From Flavobacterium enshiense DK69 (GTDB lineage: Bacteria > Bacteroidota > Bacteroidia > Flavobacteriales > Flavobacteriaceae), in assembly GCF_000498495.1 (NCBI RefSeq), contig NZ_AVCS01000005.1, forward strand, positions 1 through 60,912: a stretch of 60,912 nt of DNA, in the 5' to 3' direction. Below are positions 55,434-60,912 of the stretch, in pieces. The notes under the pieces are model-generated. The model did not search any database. It was not told where the DNA came from and saw only the letters and a list, made by a program, of their open reading frames with translations. Numbering within the stretch: position 1 is the stretch's first letter; every line of letters begins with the position of its first letter. Position numbers and translations under genes: made by a program.

Positions 55434-56309
55434 TTCTTTCTATATAACCGATAAAACTACAATTTAAATTAAAACGAAAATCAAAAAAATACGTTAAACA
55501 TCGAAAAGCAAAATGTTTCATTCTAAAAATTTGAAAAGCTTCATTCGAAGTTGTCAACATATATTAAAAACAACAAAAAATATTTTTTTAAAATTTAAAT
55601 AAATGATTTGTTATTATAGTCTGTTAATAGTTGGAATAACTTTGCTTTTAAAGGCTTTGTTTTAAGTTTATCCTTTTTTATACCGGGTTATCAACAGTGT
55701 TATTTCAAGTTAAAGCTTTGTAAATCAAAAGTAAGTTTTAGGTTATTAACAATCGTTGAAATGTATTTTTTTATCGATAATCTTAATAATTAACAATACG
55801 GTTTCCTGTTAATAACTTGTTATTTGCTCTTGATAAATAAAAAGTAAAATATAAAAACTTCATTAGGATTTTCCATTCCGGTTTTTGATTAGAAAAATTC
55901 CCGATACAAACAAAAAACAGTTGTAAAATTCTATTCGAAGTTATCAACAAATGTTGTTAATCGGTAAAAGCTTGTTTTTCAACGATAACTGAATTTTAAT
56001 TAACAATGTTGATATCTGCTGTTAATTGATTATATAATTAACTGAAAATCAGCTATTTTATTAAGTATTTGATAATCTAAAAAAAGCTAATGGTTGTATA
56101 ATTACCGTAGTATTAAGCTATTACTGCAACAATACGTTTTAATGAACATTTCCTATTTAGTTAAACACTCAGGATTATCTATTTTTAATAATATATAGGT
56201 GTTAATCATATTTCAAATTCACTATCGTTTCAATTGCCATATCGAAATAGTATCTTTGCATCACATTTCTACAACTTTAGTGTGAAATAAAAACAAAAAT
56301 AGATATAAA
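55434..56309. other. Candidate replication origin region (oriC), 876 bases without a gene
   Basis: A very AT-rich region between the divergent DUF4175 and gltX genes. DnaA-box-like sites: TTATCAACA at 55688-55696 and 55941-55949, TTGTCAACA at 55551-55559, TTATTAACA at 55743-55751, and on the minus strand TTATTAACA at 55807-55815 and ATATCAACA at 56007-56015. The 17-base phrase ATTCGAAGTTRTCAACA occurs twice, at 55543 and 55933. TGTTAA/TTAACA recurs many times, and a TTATCGATAA palindrome is at 55771-55780. Three parS-like sites lie 4-6 kb away. The canonical TTATCCACA was not found and dnaA is not in the window. Confidence 0.55.
56251..56258 (+). promoter_or_regulatory. -7 element of the gltX promoter
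   Basis: TATCTTTG, with the start codon 51 bases further on. A TTG at 56234 is only 14 bases upstream, closer than usual. Confidence 0.5.
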
Positions 56310-57821
56310 ATGTCAAAACCGGTAAGAGTGCGTTTTGCACCCAGTCCAACAGGACCTTTACACATAGGTGGTGTCCGTACCGCTTTATTCAACTATTTAT
56401 TTGCTAAAAAACACGGCGGAACCTTTTATTTACGTGTGGAAGATACCGATCAGAACCGCTTTGTTCCAGGAGCTGAACAATATATTATGGAAGCTTTGGA
56501 ATGGTTGGGGATTGCTCCGGATGAAACCGTAGGCAAAAACGAGAAATTCGGACCTTACCGTCAGAGCGAGCGTAAACCATTGTACAAACAATATGCTGAT
56601 CAGTTAATAAACAGCGGTTGGGCTTATTATGCCTTTGATTCGGCTGCAGATTTGGATCAGTTGCGTAAAAATGCAGAAGAAGAAGGTAAAACGTTCATCT
56701 ATAACCACACTGTTCGTGAACATTTGGATACTTCGCTTACAAATTCTGCCGAGAAAGTAGCAGAGCGAATTGCCAACGGAGAAGAATATGTAATCCGATT
56801 TAAAACCCCGGTAAACGAAACGTTACAGCTGAAAGATATCATTCGTGGTGATATTAAATTTGACACGAATTTATTGGACGATAAAGTATTGTTTAAAAGT
56901 GACGGGATGCCAACCTATCACCTGGCGAATATCGTAGATGATCATTTGATGGAAACATCGCATGTGATTCGTGGGGAAGAATGGTTGCCTTCGTTGCCAT
57001 TACACGAATTATTGTACAAAGCTTTTGGTTGGGAAGCGCCTGAATTCGCACATTTACCGCTGATTTTAAAACCGGTGGGCAATGGGAAATTATCGAAGCG
57101 CGACGGAGATAAATTAGGATTCCCGGTATTCCCGTTGGATTGGAATGATCCTGCTTCGGGTGAAAAATCATCAGGATATAGAGAAAAAGGATTTTTCCCG
57201 GGAGCAGTTGTTAACTTCTTATCGTTATTGGGATGGAACGACGGAACAGATCAGGAATTGTTTTCGTTGGAAGAATTGGTTGCGAAATTCGACTTAAACC
57301 GAGTGCACAAGGCCGGAGCGAAATTTGATCCTGAGAAAAACAAATGGTTCAATCAACATTATCTTAAATTGCAGTCGGATGCCTCTTTAGCGGAGAAATT
57401 CATGCCTATTTTAACCGAAAAAGGAATTGAAACCAATATTGATTACGTTACTAAAGTTGTAGCTTCAGTGAAAGAACGAGCGACTTTCGTAACCGATTTA
57501 TATGAGTTGTCTGATTTCTTCTTTGTGGCACCAACTTCTTATGATGAAAAAGCTTCTAAAAACTGGAAAGAGGAAACACCGCATTTAATGCAGGAATTGA
57601 TTTCGGTTTTGGAAAACATTGGTGATTTCACTTCGGTAAATATCGAAACGATTGTAAAAGACTGGATGACGAAAAATGAAATTGGAATGGGCAAGGTAAT
57701 GCAGCCGTTCCGATTGAGTTTGGTAGGTGCTTTAAAAGGACCGCATCTTTTCGATATAGTGGAAATGATTGGTAAGGAAGAAACCATTTTACGATTACAA
57801 AAAGCGATTGCAACATTATAA
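56310..57821 (+). CDS. gltX: Glutamate-tRNA ligase
   Basis: 503 residues, class I synthetase. The HIGH-type motif is HIGG at 18-21 within FAPSPTGPLHIGGVRTALF, and the KMSKS-type motif is KLSKR at 260-264, followed by the anticodon-binding C-terminal domain. It attaches glutamate to tRNA-Glu. The last 69 codons are repeated, with about 27 mismatches in 211 bases, at 59635-59845, beyond the next gene. A strong terminator follows the stop. Confidence 0.98.
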   Translation: MSKPVRVRFAPSPTGPLHIGGVRTALFNYLFAKKHGGTFYLRVEDTDQNRFVPGAEQYIMEALEWLGIAPDETVGKNEKFGPYRQSERKPLYKQYADQLINSGWAYYAFDSAADLDQLRKNAEEEGKTFIYNHTVREHLDTSLTNSAEKVAERIANGEEYVIRFKTPVNETLQLKDIIRGDIKFDTNLLDDKVLFKSDGMPTYHLANIVDDHLMETSHVIRGEEWLPSLPLHELLYKAFGWEAPEFAHLPLILKPVGNGKLSKRDGDKLGFPVFPLDWNDPASGEKSSGYREKGFFPGAVVNFLSLLGWNDGTDQELFSLEELVAKFDLNRVHKAGAKFDPEKNKWFNQHYLKLQSDASLAEKFMPILTEKGIETNIDYVTKVVASVKERATFVTDLYELSDFFFVAPTSYDEKASKNWKEETPHLMQELISVLENIGDFTSVNIETIVKDWMTKNEIGMGKVMQPFRLSLVGALKGPHLFDIVEMIGKEETILRLQKAIATL

Positions 57822-57826
57822 AAAAG

Positions 57827-57854
57827 AAAAAGCCCCTAAAACAAGGGGCTTTTT
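57827..57854. terminator. Terminator after gltX
   Basis: AAAAAGCCCCT (57827-57837) pairs with AGGGGCTTTTT (57844-57854), 11 bp, 6-base loop. It also serves the converging gene. Confidence 0.92.
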
Positions 57855-57857
57855 TTA

Positions 57858-59309
57858 TTATTCAAAGTAGTTCAATTTGTAATAGGTTTCGTTATCGGTT
57901 TCTACTAACCAGATACTGCCATTATTGCCGAATGTGGTACCGAAATATTTTTTTGTATCAGAATTTAGTGAATTGATATACTTTTTAAAATTTTCATTCG
58001 TTTCGTAAGCAATCAACCCATTAGGATCAAACATTTTACCTTTTACTTTTACTTGATCGTTTGTGTAAAAAGACTGTATAAAATCTCTGTTACCGCTCAT
58101 TAAGTTGACTTTTTCTTTGACTTTTAAGCTTACTTTATTAGCCTTTATTATTTGTCCGGTATTTGCATCCAAAAACGCATAATGAACGTAGTTGTTGTGA
58201 TAGCCAGATGCGACTGTAAACATTACTCTATTTTTTTCCAAACGCAAGCCATTCGATATTCTTGTAAGGTGCACCTTATCGTTAAATTCTTCTTTATCGA
58301 TGATTTCATTTTCAGACTGCCATATTTTTTTACCGGTTTTATCAAATTTGAAAACATAATAGCCTCCTGGCTGATTGTAATCGTTCAATTCTTTTGCTTT
58401 TTTTCCAAGTAGTCCGAAAACATATACATCACCCGTTTCTGAATCGACTGTGAAGTTATTAATCCCTAAATCGTTGGAAAAAATCTGTAGTGTTTTATCA
58501 AACTTTCCGTCTTTAAATTTTGACAGTCCAACATTGGAATAAATATGAAAGAAGTTGTTTAAAGTTACTGTGTAACTAACGTCATTTATTTTTTTTCCTT
58601 CAAAATCATAGATAGTTCTGTATATGGTTGTAGTTTTATAATCCTTACTAATTGATTTTGTTACGATTTCAAAAGTTTCGTTGTTAAGCGGTCGTACATA
58701 AAAACCTAAGTCTTCAGTTGGTTTGATAAGGTCTTTACCCTTTAGTCTTTCAATATCTGGTTTTTCCAGTTTTATCCTTTTGTGCTTCTTTTTTGTGGTA
58801 ATTTCGGTTAGTTCAAGATAGATATCGTTTTTCTCAATGTTTATTTTTTCCTTTCCTTTTTCGTTTGATAAACCAATTTCATATAAATCGTTAAAATCGT
58901 ATTCCATTACATCAATGCGATTGAATCTGGTTTTCTCGGAAGTACTGATTTTTGAAAGGAATTTTTTATCTACAAAATACTTATAGGTATTACCTTGATA
59001 ACTCATTGGAGCATAGTCAACAGCTGAAAAAATGTTTCCTGATTCGGAAAATTTTACATTCATTAGTTCAGCATTTGAAACTAATTCTTCCTTATTTCCA
59101 TTACTGTCATAGGTGTTTAAAGAAGTAACCATTCGGTTAGTTGAAAGCGCGACATGTTTTCCTTTTTCTATAACAAACTTGTTTTTAGAATATAAAAAAT
59201 CATATGATAAAGGAACATTGTCTTTTTCGAATTTATCTTCAATTATAGTTGTTTGTGCGCTCAAGCCGAAACCTGTCAACAAACTAAAAATAAGAATATT
59301 TTTTTTCAT
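57858..59309 (-). CDS. Secreted protein of unknown function
   Basis: 483 residues from ATG 59309; the TTG just upstream is not needed. Signal peptide MKKNILIFSLLTGFGLSAQ. The mature part is rich in beta-strands with repeated short motifs (TSLNTYDSNGNKEELVSNAE, DFEGKKINDVSYTV, VYVFGLLGKKAKELN, YYVFKFDKTGKKIWQSENE) that look like a beta-propeller. No catalytic motif was seen. It is flanked by gltX and a second copy of the gltX 3' end, so it arrived with a recombined segment. A -7-like TATATTTG touches the start codon and is too close to be its promoter. Confidence 0.7.
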   Translation of the reverse strand: MKKNILIFSLLTGFGLSAQTTIIEDKFEKDNVPLSYDFLYSKNKFVIEKGKHVALSTNRMVTSLNTYDSNGNKEELVSNAELMNVKFSESGNIFSAVDYAPMSYQGNTYKYFVDKKFLSKISTSEKTRFNRIDVMEYDFNDLYEIGLSNEKGKEKINIEKNDIYLELTEITTKKKHKRIKLEKPDIERLKGKDLIKPTEDLGFYVRPLNNETFEIVTKSISKDYKTTTIYRTIYDFEGKKINDVSYTVTLNNFFHIYSNVGLSKFKDGKFDKTLQIFSNDLGINNFTVDSETGDVYVFGLLGKKAKELNDYNQPGGYYVFKFDKTGKKIWQSENEIIDKEEFNDKVHLTRISNGLRLEKNRVMFTVASGYHNNYVHYAFLDANTGQIIKANKVSLKVKEKVNLMSGNRDFIQSFYTNDQVKVKGKMFDPNGLIAYETNENFKKYINSLNSDTKKYFGTTFGNNGSIWLVETDNETYYKLNYFE

Positions 59310-59432
59310 CAAATATAGATTAAGGTTAGTAATAAAATAAAAACAGACAATTATAGAAAATTATATTTGTCTGCTCTTTATTTTTATTAAAAAAATTGTT
59401 ACAAATTAAACAATAACTGTCCGGTAAGAATA

Positions 59433-59634
59433 CCGATATGTCCTTTGCAGTAAGAAGGATATTGTCTTCTAAAAGATTGTGTTCGTATTTACTGTCGAAT
59501 TTCAGTTTGTCGTTTATCTGAAGCACCGGACCCAAGTCCAACGAAACATGATCTTTCACTATATTATAACTAAGCAGTAAACGGATTTGAACAGCAATCT
59601 GTTTGTATTCCACATTATGTTTTTGCATTAAAGG
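59433..59634 (-). pseudogene. Fragment of an outer-membrane protein gene
   Basis: The minus-strand frame reads VEYKQIAVQIRLLLSYNIVK then DHVSLDLGPVLQINDKLKFD, with alternating residues like a beta-barrel strand pair, and then TAKDI before it loses protein character. It has neither start nor end, and is cut at 59634 by the gltX tail copy. It is likely the remains of a gene truncated when the segment was inserted. Barrel nature is inferred from pattern only. Confidence 0.5.
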
Positions 59635-59845
59635 GGAAAACATTGGTTATTTCACTTTGGTAAACATCGAAACCATTGTAAAAGACTGGATGACCAAAAA
59701 CGAAATAGGATTGGGCAAGGTAATGCAGCCGTTCCGATTGAGTTTGGTGGGTGCTTTAAAAGAACCGCATCTTTTTGATATCGTTGAAATGATTGGAAAA
59801 GAGGAGACGATTGTCAGATTACAGAAAGCGATTGCTACTCAATAG
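59635..59845 (+). pseudogene. Second, diverged copy of the gltX 3' end
   Basis: It aligns without gaps to 57611-57821 with about 27 mismatches by hand count, mostly at silent positions; the encoded 69 residues differ at six places. It has no start and no upstream homology. A terminator of different sequence follows it. Confidence 0.9.
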
Positions 59846-59849
59846 AAGT

Positions 59850-59878
59850 AAAAAAGCCCTGAAATTCAGGGCTTTTTT
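59850..59878. terminator. Terminator after the gltX tail copy
   Basis: AAAAAAGCCCTG (59850-59861) pairs with CAGGGCTTTTTT (59867-59878), 5-base loop. It serves both directions and now ends the minus-strand gene. Confidence 0.9.
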
Positions 59879-59900
59879 GTTTAAAAAATATTTTAGATAA

Positions 59901-60878
59901 TTACAAAATTTTGCAATTCCCCATAGTTTTAAATTCGGTTTCTGTCATTTTATCGGATACGTTTGCTCCATAGTTGAATCCGCTTGGCATATATAGGTAA
60001 TCCACTTCACCTGTTTCACAATCTGCCACAACTTTAAAATAAACCAAAGTAGACATTTGAACAACAACCGCAGAGCCTTTCACAATTCCGTAAGGAGCCA
60101 CAAATAATACTGCAGTATTTTTCGCTTTAGTAACGAAAGCATTATTGATTTCCTCGTCTGATACGAATTTCAAATCACCACCGTAATTTTTAATAGCTTG
60201 TTCTTTAGATCTTCCGTCTTTTAAAACATAATCAGGAACCAAAATCGTTTTTCCTTTTAGTTTTGAACAGTTTTCTTCTGCCATTTTTTCGGCATATTTA
60301 TCAAAATGCAATGTTTTGTCATTCTTGATAATCCAGTTTATATTAGCTTGTAAGGTTTCCAAAGCATATTTATAATCCGCTTCCAATAATGATTTTCCTT
60401 TGCTTAGTGCTCTGTAAGGTAAATATATTTTAGAATCGGCTGATCTTCGGTTATTTTCGATTCGCGTGTAAGCCAACGCAGGAACGTTTAAATTGGTTTT
60501 TAATCCGTGAGTCCCGTTGTCATTTAATAAAATAAAACGTAATACAGCATAAGATTTGTTTTTAGACTTCTGTAAAGCATCAATTTCTGTAGTAGTTTTG
60601 TATTCAATATTGGAATTTAATGTCCAGTATTTTGGAGCATAAATTCTAAAATCCTCATTAAATTCTTTAATGAAACTTTGGTATTCCTTTAGTTCTTCTG
60701 CTTTTTTTGGTTTGTCTAATTTTTTAAGAACTTTTGGGTCTTCTTCAAGGACTTCAACAATTAAGGTTCTTTTTTTCAGGTCTTGAAAATCCTCGGGATC
60801 TCCATTAAATTTAGGACTGATTTGCGCATTGGTTGCTAAACCCATTACCATGGCAACGGCAAGAAATACTTTTTTCAT
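59901..60878 (-). CDS. Secreted protein of unknown function
   Basis: 325 residues. Signal peptide MKKVFLAVAMVMGLATNAQ. The mature part includes LKKRTLIVEVLEEDPKVLKK, FNEDFRIYAPKYWTLNSNIE, LEADYKYALETLQANINWI and a C-terminal TEFKTMGNCKIL. There are three cysteines and no known motif. It converges on the gltX tail copy and its terminator, which is probably the original neighbour arrangement. The start codon is clear, 35 bases from the window end. Confidence 0.75.
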   Translation of the reverse strand: MKKVFLAVAMVMGLATNAQISPKFNGDPEDFQDLKKRTLIVEVLEEDPKVLKKLDKPKKAEELKEYQSFIKEFNEDFRIYAPKYWTLNSNIEYKTTTEIDALQKSKNKSYAVLRFILLNDNGTHGLKTNLNVPALAYTRIENNRRSADSKIYLPYRALSKGKSLLEADYKYALETLQANINWIIKNDKTLHFDKYAEKMAEENCSKLKGKTILVPDYVLKDGRSKEQAIKNYGGDLKFVSDEEINNAFVTKAKNTAVLFVAPYGIVKGSAVVVQMSTLVYFKVVADCETGEVDYLYMPSGFNYGANVSDKMTETEFKTMGNCKIL

Positions 60879-60912
60879 AAGGTTTTTGTTAAAAATTAAA
60901 ATCGGGTAAATA

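Noticed and set aside
59310..59317. TATATTTG on the minus strand as promoter of the secreted-protein gene
   Set aside because: It touches the start codon, so transcription would begin inside the gene.

Overview
This window is a chromosomal segment of a Flavobacterium-like member of the Bacteroidota. The evidence is a type IX secretion (T9SS) adhesin with SprB-like repeats and a PorP/SprF partner, DUF3078/DUF2480/DUF4175/DUF4837 proteins typical of flavobacteria, a Bacteroidota-style suf operon, and many promoters of the TAnnTTTG type with little sign of Shine-Dalgarno sequences. No rRNA, tRNA or CRISPR was seen.

Layout. 1-8.0 kb: a 2,450-residue T9SS adhesin followed by a PorP/SprF gene cut by the window edge. 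8.2-10.3 kb: hflX and a DUF3078 protein, convergent. 10.4-21.5 kb: the SUF iron-sulfur assembly genes on the minus strand (sufA-like, sufB, sufC, sufD, then sufS, a lipoprotein gene, sufE, a SufT-like DUF59 gene and a DUF2480 gene). They are split between sufD and sufS by a plus-strand pair: an M19 dipeptidase-like hydrolase and a membrane-embedded patatin-like lipase. 21.6-29 kb: a metallo-beta-lactamase-fold hydrolase, a MarR regulator, a subtilisin-like lipoprotein protease, an M1 metallopeptidase, two decayed genes (one a PagL-like lipid A deacylase), an eRF1-like protein and rnpA. 29-36.8 kb: DUF4349 protein, a DUF5009 acyltransferase, an S41 protease, kup and two tandem double-OmpA-domain proteins. 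36.8-48.5 kb: ElaA-type acetyltransferase, DUF4837 lipoprotein, LysM transglycosylase, pgk, a DNA polymerase III delta'-like gene, DoxX-like protein, an MG2-domain envelope protein, a Pif1-like helicase and an OmpH/Skp-like lipoprotein. 48.8-60.9 kb: methyltransferase, mnmG, ybeY, DUF4175 coiled-coil protein, a long AT-rich gene-free stretch, gltX and two secreted proteins of unknown function.

Three themes stand out. First, the right end looks origin-proximal: three parS-type sites (CACGTG core) flank mnmG, and 4 kb away lies an 876-base AT-rich gene-free region between divergent genes with TTATCAACA-like motifs, a candidate oriC. Second, there are two scars of the same shape: behind gltX, and behind the DUF4349 gene, a minus-strand gene is followed by a second, diverged copy of the 3' tail of the upstream gene. 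This suggests that blocks of foreign DNA were swapped in by recombination between related genomes. Third, the M19/patatin pair interrupting the suf operon is a compact two-gene cassette whose joint function I do not recognise; it is the best candidate here for an undescribed system.
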